Assembly: GCA_025529335.1 (NCBI GenBank)
Contig: JAMYHX010000440.1
Location: forward strand, 1-64,000
DNA length: 64,000 nt
Reading direction: 5' to 3'
From: Rhizopus sp. PT2906
Taxonomy: Eukaryota; Mucoromycota; Mucoromycetes; Mucorales; Rhizopodaceae
A program made the translations under genes and the position numbers. A model generated the notes under the pieces. That model saw only the letters and a program-made list of their open reading frames with translations, was not told the origin of the DNA and made no database searches. Below are positions 47,401-57,419 of the stretch, one piece after another; the first letter of the stretch is position 1, and every line of letters begins with the position of its first letter.

Positions 47401-49300
47401 ATGATCAAATAACCAATGATGGCGTAGGAATGGTTGAATCGACTCCACTACACGCGAGGCCAGCTCGATTGTTCGACTGACAGCATCAGAGGATTTACCA
47501 TTGATGGCCGAAGACAATGACTGAGGTAGTTTGTACTTCATGAAAAAGCTTGATTTAAATAACGATCGTCCTGCTCCGAAGTAGTCTTCTGCGCTGGGAA
47601 GAACTTGTTTTGAATTGCGAGACCAGTAAGTGCGAACGGCCTCATAGACATTTTTCCATGTCGTATGGCTCACGAGCCCGGTAGCCGATAGTTGGTAAAT
47701 GTATGGGAAATATTGAATGTTGGGTATGACGATACTCTCTGTGTCGTCGTTATCTGCCAAGACTTCGTTATAAGGCAACACAAACTTATAGCCTGGTTTG
47801 GTCATAAAGGCAGCACTGGCAATCAGGATGCGAGCGAAATAATCAACTGGTATGATGTCGGCCATGCTCCTGTTTATATCAGGAGGTAGCACTTGAATAC
47901 CCTTGCCCATCAAATAGACAAGACCATTTGCGCCTGTAATACCATCAGCCTATGATCATTTTAATAACTTTGAGGTGTTGAATATATTTCATTTTTATAC
48001 CCATCCTGGTAAGGGCTCATCAGCAGCAGCACCCACCTGGGTGGCTCGTACAATAGCGACTGGCCATTGAGCCTTGCCACCTTGAGCCTCTTCTACACGG
48101 TTTATGTCGACTCGTTTCATGATCAAATGTTCCGTCAATGACTTGGTGAATGTATATGTGTTTGGGTAATGGCTCAGGATGCGTTGAGTCATTTTGGGAA
48201 TATCTTGAAGTTCAAGATTGACAATTTCGGTCAATAAATCCTCTGGATCCCCGACTTTCATTGGATAGACGCGTTCTTGAACATGACCATTGGGTAAGCT
48301 TGGGTCAGTATAGGCTAAAGATGCATGAATGAATGCCTCTACAACAAAGGATCATTAGTTCTTTTTCCATGTAATTATTATTATTATTATTACCCATATT
48401 TTTACATTCATCTGCCAAATCCATCATTCTTAATGTGCCTAGGGTATTTGTCTAAGGACAAAAATTGATTAATAGGAGACATTTAATAATAACCCTTGCT
48501 TTACTTCTAATGCAAGATCTAATCTTTCATTATAATTTAATGCAGCAGCACAGTGTATCACAATATTGACATTTTGAACAATCTGCTCCCGGTCTGCTTC
48601 AGTCATTGACAAGTCTGGTGAAATAATATCGCCAGCAATAGGAATAATCTTGTTCTTGACTATATCATCAAATACTGCCTTCCCTATCTGCTGTCTCAAT
48701 AATACAAAAGCCTGTCAAAAATAAATGAGAAGTGATGCATATTAAAATTCACTTCTCTCTCTCTCTCACCTTGTTACTGAATATCTCATTCTTTAATCTT
48801 TCTGCTGGTCTACCAATCTTACTACGCTTATTACTTCCACTTCGAATAAGGATATAGACTTGACCGAGATGATGTCTGAGAGATTGAATCAGCTTCCACA
48901 AGATGGCTTTACCGATGAACCCTGTAGCGCCTGTCATCAAGATATTTTTATTTTTATAATAGTCGATGATGGGTCCCTGAAAGTGTGTTTCGTCTAATGC
49001 AGGTAGACTATCTTTCTGGGAATTACTGTCACTATCATTACTACTGCTACTACTGCTACTACTGCTACTACTGTCACTGCTAACGATGGTGGATGGTGGC
49101 GCTATTGTCTCGTCTTCTTTTGTTTCTATATCGTTTTGATCGAGTTCCTGATCGTTATTGTTATCATCTGTGATGACAACCATAGGGGGAGCTATAGTAT
49201 CCAATTGTTCTTCTTGGTTGGAAACATTCAATGGTGTATCATCTAGATTATCTGCTTGATTATCCAAACTGTTTTGTTTGATATTATCCTCCTCTGACAT
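44444..49300 (-). CDS. Fatty acyl-CoA reductase / GPAT-type acyltransferase fusion (FARAT-like)
   Basis: Nine exons (49300-48770, 48711-48505, 48451-48394, 48338-48001, 47949-46879, 46828-45927, 45882-45351, 45294-44833, 44779-44444) give 1,478 residues. After an acidic Ser-rich N-terminus a fatty acyl-CoA reductase domain runs from about 110: ILMTGATGFIGKAILWKL (NADPH site), VIHCAAALNY, and the Y-x3-K pair in TYTFTKSLTEH. From about 780 a PlsB/DHAPAT-type acyltransferase follows: GAYFVRRD, VIERARSRTGRL and VFVPVNITYE match motifs II-IV. Motif I (H-x4-D) reads VPVSKTIID, with Ser about 810 replacing the catalytic His. Tetrahymena FARAT has the same domain order and makes both fatty alcohol and acyl-DHAP for ether lipids. 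Reductase activity is likely; acyltransferase activity is doubtful. Confidence 0.85.
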
Positions 49301-49828
49301 ACTATAAGACTAAACCCTTTTTAATAAAAAAGAAGGGGTTAACATTCTCTCTTTGACTATAACTTAATAAGCATCATATAAAGACTTACCCAAATATAAA
49401 AGTAAATATAGAGGAAAAGAAAGTAAAACAGAAAGAAAAAAAGAACAAGAAAAAAGAGGAGAGAGAAGTAATATAAAGGAAAAAATTTAAATTGAATGCG
49501 TGATTAGGCTTCAATGGATTTTTTCAGCCCAAAATTAGAGGTTGCCTTTTTAAGAAAAAGGTCTAGCCACATACACGTATACATAGTTTTTATTTTTATT
49601 TTTTGTGTATACGCGCGTAGAAATATCATTGGTTGCTGATATTGTGCGCATATATGTAAAATTATTGGGATGTAACAGTTTCGGTGGAAATGCATAGTGT
49701 CATTGTATGTTTGTTAATAAGCATGTCATGTGATACTTGGGCTTACTGATCGCACTTACACTCACATTTGGAAAGAGTCAATCCGGATCGGATCATCCGG
49801 CTGTTTAGAATTTACTTCATTACAGTGC

Positions 49829-50677
49829 GGCTGGTAAATTTTGTCCGTTTTGAAAATACAAAAAAAAAAAAAAAGAAATCTATAGACTTTCGCAGTCACT
49901 TTTTGCTTTGTAGTCATTAAAAGGATAAATAGAGACTCATTTTTTTTATGCGTTTTTGCGAGTGCTGACAATAACAACAAACTACAATCAATACCTCAGA
50001 GACGCAATTTGGCAATTTCATATAAAATAATAATAGCATATAGATTAACACTGATTACGTAGAGCTTCTGGCAGCGATTTATCTGCTGAAAACAGAAATA
50101 AAAGCAGAACAATCGCCGGCGAATATCGTGAAGAAAGATAGGCTTCGGGTGAACATGCTGACCTGGTATTTAAATACTTTTCGAATGAGATAATGTGCCT
50201 GGAGATAGGCTTAGAGGGCTACGGCCCAAAAGCAACAAATGAGTTGAATAAGAGAGAAGTGGAATGATTAAATATGCCAGAATCTTTAGATATGCCATTT
50301 CTTTTGCCTCCAGTACTGAAGCTAGTGCACAACTGTACATAAATAACCAAGATCATTATAGATAAAATCATTCAAAAGATAAAGCATGACCTTCAAGAGA
50401 GCGAAGATGAGTTTTATTTTCCTCTGTGCTTTTACAAGAAAGAAGCAGCGAACAAAAAAAGGAAGGCTTGAATAGTTAGGTTGCTCTGAGGAGCAGGCAG
50501 ACGCTGCCAAAGGATAGTTTTAGCGAGGTTAGGCCATTGACATCCTCGAAGGTGTTGTACGTGTGGGAGAAGGTAACCAAACGGAGAATCGCTCGGCACA
50601 TGCAGGGAGCGAAAGAGAAGTTGAGCCTGTAGAATACGTAGACATTCACTTTTCAAAACGGACGAAATTTACCAGCC
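49829..50677. repeat. 849-bp segment bounded by 28-bp inverted repeats
   Basis: The left arm 49,829-49,856 and right arm 50,650-50,677 are reverse complements with one mismatch in 28 (core GGTAAATTT.GTCCGTTTTG). The interior is AT-rich and its right end contains a LINE-like frame. This may be a non-autonomous DNA element, or two copies of one repeat in opposite orientation. No convincing target-site duplication was found. Confidence 0.5.
50432..50656 (-). pseudogene. LINE ORF2 C-terminal fragment
   Basis: The minus frame reads RILQAQLLFRSLHVPSD, LLPHVQHL, CQWPNLAKTILW. This resembles the helical region after the reverse transcriptase in the window's other LINEs (compare ILVFKFILRVHFLPED and LLRFVQDA in copy A). 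About 75 residues remain, cut off by the inverted-repeat boundary. Assignment to a LINE is by pattern only. Confidence 0.5.
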
Positions 50678-51041
50678 ATAGTGTATGAAAGTATAGCTTT
50701 ATACTATGAATTCATCTTTTTAGCGTGAAGTAGCTCTTCCTTCCATTTTGCATATCTCAAAGAGAGAGACGCGTCAATTTCCTCTTTAAAAAGAAAGAGC
50801 CTTTCTCAGCTTGTGTCTATTTTGAGAAAGCATAAAAGGCTGATAACAGCTTAATATCAACACATTTGTTCCTTGATTTGTATCTTTATTGCTTTCTAGT
50901 AGTGTTTTATGATAAAGGACTCTCTTAGAAAGGGAGCCAATAATAGTCCAGCAATATATGGATGACATAAGCCCCACTCTGTCCCCCACTACGCTTTTTT
51001 ATTTGTCCTCTTTAAAAAAATAAAAACTTCCGTAAACCAAA

Positions 51042-51822
51042 ATGGCAGATGCAAAAGAACAAAGTGTTGGTGAAGAAATAGATTACAAGACATTGGATCT
51101 AACTTAATTTGTTATAGACAACACCAACTACTACAACCCCTACTGCTACCACTACAACAACTAGTACTACTACTACTAGTACAACACCAGCTAACAATCA
51201 TAACAACGGCAATAATAATAATAATAATAATAATAATACAACAGACACGCCAGCTGAACCACCTCAAGTGACTCGTCAAAAGTATGATGAAGCAAAGCAG
51301 GAACTACAAGCATTATTAGCACGAAAGAAGCAAGTGGATACTAATTTGGCAAGTTCCCCCCTTCCTCTTGATGATGTCTCTACATGGTTACTAAATATAT
51401 ATAAAATATATAGATCAACCTGGAGCACGCCATCTATTTATTTGAAGGATCTTATTTGGAAGACACACAACAAAATGGAAATATCATACGTGGATTTGAT
51501 GGTTACCTAGCAAATCGAACCGACAGACGAAAACCCAAATTTACAGAATTGGATCGCTTATTTTCATTGTCTTCATCTACATATCAAAAGGTAAAAAGTA
51601 GGGTGTATGATATCGTGTGTTAACACATGACAGTAGGCATTAGCACAAAAGGAAGAAAAGGATCAAGACTCAAGCCAAGATGATCGTTCGGTGAATAGTG
51701 CGGCAGGTTCTTTATCAGCCAGAAGAGAAAAGAAACGCAAGATGAAAGGACAAGATGGAATCAACTATAAAAAGAAGAAGCTTTCTGCAGGCAGAGACTC
51801 GGATGATGATTTGGATGTATAA
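51042..51822 (+). CDS. EAF6: EAF6-like subunit of NuA4-type histone acetyltransferase
   Basis: Exons 51042-51065, 51118-51348, 51414-51590 and 51637-51822 give 205 residues. A Thr-rich then poly-Asn linker follows the start. The EAF6 family core is clear: YDEAKQELQALLARKKQVDTNL, then INLEHAIYLFEGSYLED, NGNIIRGFDGYLANRT and KFTELDRLFSLSSSTY. A basic nuclear-type tail follows. EAF6 is a small coiled-coil subunit of NuA4/NuA3 in the nucleus. The second intron begins with GC (GCAAGT) rather than GT; only this splice keeps the conserved core in frame. The extreme N-terminal exon (8 residues) is the least certain. Confidence 0.88.
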
Positions 51823-51979
51823 ACAATAATAAATATTCTACCTTTTTTTAAGGTTCATCCTTGTCGCGAGTGAATGATGCAAGCTATTTCATTGGCCGAA
51901 TTGGGTTTTATGAAGAACAAAAAAGAAAAATAGCTGTCAATTTTTTATCATTTTTTAAAAAAAAAAAAAAGTTTGTCTA

Positions 51980-54492
51980 ATGTCAACAGCATTTGAATCG
52001 TTTGCCACTGTTCATCAATACCAGCTTGCTCCTATTCCAAAGGAGTTATGGGAAGTAAGATATGTGTGTATATATAAAGTACTTTTTTATTCATTTTTTG
52101 TTAGCCTCTTTTCATGAAACTTGGAGAGGACTATCTTGACGCAGGTAAGGCATAAACTTGAACCTATTTACACTCTAACAAAGAAGGTTAGGTGAATTCT
52201 TTGAACTTCATTATGGTGATCCATTACCAGGATATTCTCTTCATTTGAAAGCAGACAAGACTTTACAAAAACATAGGTAAACATTGTAAACTATGTATAC
52301 GCGTATGTTGTTGACATCCAAAAAAGCAATATCTTCTTGATAGATCATGCATGGACTAGTTCTCCTGAGACAGCCGTAAAGGAGCTCATTCAGAACCCTG
52401 CATTATTGGACAGACTTGAAAATTTGATGGACATTGAAAGAGAAGAGTTTGTATCCGACGATGAGGATGACGACGATGTAACAGGGCCATCAGACGAATT
52501 GATTCAGCTGGTTGCTTCTCAGGCAAACGTGAGTAAGAAACAGGCAGAGGAGGCACTCTTGGCTGAGAATAATGAAGTCGTTAATGCCATTATGGTAAGT
52601 ATTTATCTTACTACTCATTAGCACAGCTAACAGTTTTTAAGCGACTAACACTGGATGAAGATGCAAAGCAAGAATCGGAAAGACTGGAAGAACAGGTCCT
52701 GGGTCAGATGTTGGCTAGTGGTCAGCCTCAAGAAAAGGAAGAAAAAGAAAAGAAAGAAAGATCGGAAAGGAGAAAGAAAAGAGAAGAAGAATGGATGAAG
52801 GGTCGTGCGAATGCGGTTTACGAAAAGATGTGGTCCTATATTCAGACCTATTCCTATTCCATCCTTCAGCAAGATGGTCAACCAGTCACACAGACAGCTT
52901 GGTATGTAAATGACGAAGTTGGATCCGCCATCTGTCATTCAGATAAACCAAATGTTGCCTGTCTTCCCTTCATCTTTTCCCGTGGTAGCAGAGGTATGAT
53001 TCCTTACAGCGTCTTTTTCCCTATTGAAGATATTGCGCCTGGAGAAATTGTCAGCTGTGATCTGTTACCCAAAAACATCGAGCGAGAGTCAGATAAGTTG
53101 GCTTATCTTTTTGCTCTGGAAAACAGAGTGTTGCTGTCTGAAGAACTTGAACAAAAAAAGCATGTGTTGATTGAGACCTACAAATCACAAAAGCTGGCGC
53201 AAACATCTCTTGAACATTTGATCTCTCAGCAGGCTGTAGAATGGCTCAAGCAACAGGAAAAGAGCCAGAAAAAGGATACGATATTAGTTCATACTGATAC
53301 TCAATTTGTTCAGCAGTTCTTGAACCTTGATGGTGTCAAATTTACTCCTGATCGTGAGCGCGCTGATATTATTTGGCTCAGTAGCGACTTTAAGGATTGG
53401 GATTCTCTCAAACCTCACCAGTCTATCAACCAGATTCCCAACGAAAGTTGTCTTACATACAAGCAAAATCTTGCGCAATTAATCAAGTATGTGATTATGA
53501 AAATACTCTAAAAAATTGATTAACATGGGCACATAGACAAACATTTGGATCACCATCTTGGTATTTGCCTACATACAACTTAGTAACAGAGTTATCAGAG
53601 TTCGTTGGTGATTACTTAAACGTAAGAGAAAAGACTCCAAAAATTGGAATAGAACAAGGTTATTAATACACTTTTTTAGACAAAAGACGAAGGACAGACA
53701 AATCTGTGGGTTACTAAACCATGGAATGCGGCTCGTGGTATTGGAGTAAGGATCGTCAAGAACCTCTCCGAGGCCATCCGCTTGCATGACGACTCTACAC
53801 CAAGGATCATCCAACGATATCTTACTTCGCCTTGTCTATATAATGGCAAAAAGTTCGATCTTCGCTATATCGTCCTCGTTCGTCAGGTTCATCCCAACCT
53901 GGTTGCCTGTGTCTACAACATGTTTTGGGTCCGTTTGGCAAATAAAAAATTCGACTTGACAGATTTGCAAGACTATGAGCGACAGTTTACAGTCATGAAC
54001 TACACAAACTATCAGATGACACAGTTGGATCACAAGAGTTTTATTCAAAACATGGAAAAGCAACATTCTGTCAAATGGGACAATATACAACAAGAGGTTT
54101 ATGCTGTCATCAGAGGTACAAAAAAAAAAGAACATATGAGGGCAACAACTTATATATTCTTTATGTAGATGTCCTCAAAGCAGCTGTCAATCAACCACAG
54201 CCTTTAGGATTTGGTGGCATGGCTGCGAACCAAAACACCTTTGCTGTCTATGGGTTTGATTTAATGCTTACAGATGACTTTAAGCCCATCTTGATTGAAG
54301 CCAATTTCTCGCCTGATTGCACAAGAGCTTGTCAGGTAAGCTCTTTAAATGCATTTTGAAAAGCTCAATGCTAACACTGTAATATATATATATATATAGT
54401 ACGATGCTCAATTCGTAAACAATATATTCTCTGTGGTGGATGGACGTTTTGGAAGAGTAGAGAAAGGCTTAGAGGCATTCACAGTTTTATAG
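51980..54492 (+). CDS. TTLL12: TTLL12-like tubulin-tyrosine-ligase family protein
   Basis: Nine exons (51980-52054, 52105-52144, 52192-52276, 52327-52594, 52642-53486, 53537-53621, 53680-54115, 54169-54335, 54400-54492) give 697 residues. The N-terminal part (FFELHYGD, NIFLIDHAWTS) and a central TTLL12-type region (QTAWYVNDEVGSAICHSD, CLPFIF) precede the TTL ATP-grasp domain: NLWVTKPWNAARGIGVRIV, RYLTSPCLYNGKKFDLRYIVLV, FAVYGFDLMLTDDF and ILIEANFSPDC with the Mg-binding Glu and Asn. A UBA-like helix set (LIQLVASQANVSKKQAEEAL) lies near 125-155, after an acidic run. TTLL family members ligate amino acids to tubulin; TTLL12 is regarded as divergent and its substrate is unsettled. Confidence 0.88.
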
Positions 54493-54548
54493 TCTTTTTT
54501 TATTAGATTGTAAAAAAAAAGTATCCACAAATGCATATAATTGAGCAT

Positions 54549-55583
54549 TTATTGGTGAGCATTGTCGTCGTTATCCTTACTACTATGTTGTTGTTGTTGT
54601 TGTTGTTGTTCAGTTGTGGCGGTTGAAGGGTTGGAGGAAGAAGAAGAAGGATCTGTGGTAAAAGTACTGGTTTGTTCAGTGATAGGTAAACCGGCTTGAA
54701 TAACAGCATTTTGTAACTGCAGTTGTTCATTAAGAGTATCTCTACGCTTCATATCCTGTTGTATATTTTCAATATCCTTCGCAATCACATTCGTGACTCC
54801 ACTTGCTCTTAATGACTTTACAATATACGATACGCCCACACGTTCTCTTAGCAATCGATGAACAATCAACAGATTTTCAGGTGACAAGGATCGATACATT
54901 GCGTACGTACGTGGATCTTCAGCGATCGGATGATTATGCTCGGCAACACTCTTGCGAATCATCCAGAAGCTATCTCGACTACATCTAGCATAGATCATGC
55001 ACTCACAGCCTGTCTTTTGAGATCTTCGGACTCGAGGCTTGACCTCTTTATCTGGCACTGCAGCCTCTGTCTTCTTTTTATCTCGTTTTTCGTTTTGACG
55101 ATAATGACCACCGTGCTTACAGATGAGGTAGACCTTTGTCTTGTCTGATTTGCTTGTTGTTAAAGCTACATTGTATTTCTTGCCGTATTCATATGCAGCT
55201 GTACGAAGATCAGCAAGTGAAGGAAACATATTACCGGTAGCAAACCGTTCGTAAAACTCTGTAATCATGGCAGAATTGTCAACCATATCTGTTGCTGCTG
55301 TTGTTGTTTCTGTCGCTGGTTGTGTGGTAGATGAGCCCTCAGATGGATAATACAATACTCGGTCATTAGGATTACCAAACTCTTGATAGGTTACAAGCGT
55401 ATTGTTATCTTTCAAACTGAATGGTTGACTGTTGACATCAATCAAGGTCTGTTGTGTGAGTTCAGATAATGCTGGGTTGATGACGAGTCGTTTGGAGGGT
55501 GATTGTAAATCAGTTACAGGATGAAGAGGTTGGCTATTGACCTCTGAGATCAATTCAGAAGACTTGGAGCATTCAACTTTCAT
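54549..55583 (-). CDS. FAR1-type zinc-finger protein (possible transposase-derived transcription factor)
   Basis: A single exon of 344 residues. Residues about 120-225 form a FAR1/WRKY-GCM1-type DNA-binding module: FPSLADLRTAAYEYGKKYNV, VYLICKHGGHYR, SQKTGCECMIYARC and WMIRKSVAEHNHPI, giving the C-C-H-H zinc set. A helical segment (LSPENLLIVHRLLRERVGV, about 235-260) resembles the region before a MULE transposase core, but no DDE core follows. The tail has Ser, Asn and Gln runs. FAR1-domain proteins descend from Mutator-like transposases and several act as transcription factors. An intact reading frame without the core suggests a host gene. No target is known. Confidence 0.8.
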   Translation of the reverse strand: MKVECSKSSELISEVNSQPLHPVTDLQSPSKRLVINPALSELTQQTLIDVNSQPFSLKDNNTLVTYQEFGNPNDRVLYYPSEGSSTTQPATETTTAATDMVDNSAMITEFYERFATGNMFPSLADLRTAAYEYGKKYNVALTTSKSDKTKVYLICKHGGHYRQNEKRDKKKTEAAVPDKEVKPRVRRSQKTGCECMIYARCSRDSFWMIRKSVAEHNHPIAEDPRTYAMYRSLSPENLLIVHRLLRERVGVSYIVKSLRASGVTNVIAKDIENIQQDMKRRDTLNEQLQLQNAVIQAGLPITEQTSTFTTDPSSSSSNPSTATTEQQQQQQQHSSKDNDDNAHQ

Positions 55584-56339
55584 TTTTTATTTTGACTCAG
55601 AAAGTTTTGTGGTGTGAAGAGGGTGAAGAAAGAAAAATTCACTATTGGCACCCAAGTGCGCAGTTCTGTTTGAAGAAGAAAAAAGAAGGAATTTGAAAAA
55701 GTCAATGTTGATTGGATAAGCTCATATATTTTTTATTAGGATTCACTTGTTTCAAATCTTTTTCGTGGCCACGTTAGTTTTCAGTGGTTGATCAAAATGT
55801 TGACGAAACGAAGACGAAAAATGTGACAGATGCTCGCCCCTGGCATCGTCGTACTGGAGATATTTTTGATACTATCAATCCTTAAGTCAATTTATTCCTC
55901 ACAAAGATTTGGTTATTATCATGCAAGCTTGAAAGATATGGGGAAGAAAGGAAGACAAAACTTATTATAATTCTATATGCATAAAGCGTGGCTCTGAGAG
56001 CATCTCTTACATTAGTAGTATTAGGTATAACAAACAATTTGCTGTTACCTCGGATAGTGCTTAAGAGGTACCTGTCCAAATCATATTGTATCTAAAAGAG
56101 ACTCTGTAGACAAAGTGGCATTACACTAATGATCTGTACTACGATGTGGTGCATATTGTTGTGGCGTAATAATAGTTTTTCTTCTTATTTTATATCAAGA
56201 GAATGATATTGGAAGCTGCCATCTACTCATTATCCATTTACAAATCAACTATTCAATAATTCTTTACACAAGTCGCAACAGTATCAAAGCCTAATGGTAC
56301 ATCAAGAAGTTTTGATATCCTTGTCATTGCCTAGCATCC
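55584..56339. other. AT-rich interval with no recognised gene
   Basis: The left part should carry the promoter of the FAR1-type gene. The frames within are short and lack motifs. A stretch near 56,290-56,380 reads plausibly as protein (EVLISLSLPSIHDLDLL) and may be an exon of the gene remnant that follows. Confidence 0.4.
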
Positions 56340-56468
56340 ATGATCTTGACTTATTGCAAGAGCCTTATTGATGTTATACGTGATGAGCTCGGAAGGATGA
56401 AGATACCCTCAGGCACAAAAAGGTATTCCAAGATAGACAAAAGAGGCCTGTGTTGGATGTGGATCGCC

Positions 56469-56504
<36 letters not shown>

Positions 56505-57000
56505 ACATACACTATTTCCAGAAAGTAATGTCGCTCCAAGATGCTGTATTTTGTATATTTTGTATTATAAATTTTTTAATTATGTGACATTACTTTTAGG
56601 AAAAACCGTATACTTCCTCAATTTAAATATCTCTGACCTCTTTAAAGAATATGATATTTCCAATTGGACTTTCAGTAACTATTACTATTACGAGAAAACC
56701 ATGAGACCAAGCTTTTGTACCAGTGAAGCAAAATGTAGTTATATCAGTGGTCTAGGCAAAATAAGTAACCTGCCATGCCTATCATTAGAAGATAAAAGCA
56801 GAATCAGTCATGCCGTAAGCATTTACACTAACTATAGAGCTTTTGAACTAGTTGAAAATTCAATTTTATTTGGATAGAAACGATTAAGGATCAACCCAAA
56901 TGATGAAAGTTCAACTATAATCAACAACAGTGGAATTGTAGTTAGTAATTCAAGTAATGTTACCATCCAAAATTGCGTTGTTGGCAGCTGTAAGTTCTTT
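56340..57000 (+). pseudogene. Remnant or fragment of an unrecognised gene
   Basis: Two stretches join by a phased intron: 56,600-56,814 (KTVYFLNLNISDLFKEYDIS and on to LCLSLEDKSRISHA) and 56,878-57,000 (KRLRINPNDESS, GIVVSNSSNVTIQNCVVG) across GTAAGC...GGATAG. A preceding frame (56,340-56,470) may be another exon but is separated by a 33-nt poly(A). No start, stop or family could be settled. It may be a truncated copy of a repeated Mucoromycota gene family. Confidence 0.35.
56471..56503. repeat. Poly(A) tract, 33 nt
   Basis: An uninterrupted A run. It could be the tail of a retroposed sequence ending here, or an intronic tract of the gene remnant around it. Confidence 0.85.
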
Positions 57001-57419
57001 TTTTCTAAAAAAAAAAAATAAAACAAAACTGTAATATCCACGCTATTATTCAGTTAAATACAGTATCTAAAGTTGAACCTAGTGTTACTATAAGATCTGT
57101 TACACCTTGATCCAATGTGGTCAATGCAGTTTAAAAATATCTCAGCTTCTGATTATATAAATATTGATTATTCTATCATCTCTTTTCTCTTCACTTTATT
57201 CTGAATAAAGATACACACAGTCTCATCGTACTTTTACTTGTCTAAATCTATTTTCAAAACCTAAATACAACAAAAACAAAATAAAGTTCCTTTTGGGTAA
57301 TCGCTCATTGTTCTGTATGCTTAACTGAAATCTCCAAGAAAAGAAAGGTATATCATATTGATGTGTTCTAACTGAAATCAAGTATAACTTTCTTATTTCT
57401 ATTATAGATTGATTTTACC
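57001..57419. other. AT-rich interval
   Basis: No gene or repeat recognised between the gene remnant and the decayed LINE. Confidence 0.45.

Larger units (their letters stand above)
49301..51041. other. Divergent intergenic region with repeat remnants
   Basis: This lies between the divergent reductase/acyltransferase and EAF6 genes. It includes a purine-rich leader next to the former (49,380-49,490), a palindromic TCCGGATCGGATCATCCGG at about 49,782-49,800, and an 849-bp segment bounded by inverted repeats (separate entries). No intact gene is seen. Confidence 0.5.

Noticed and set aside
49021..49080. Trinucleotide-like repeat resembling a tandem array
   Set aside because: It encodes the poly-Ser linker of the reductase/acyltransferase protein and is explained by coding.
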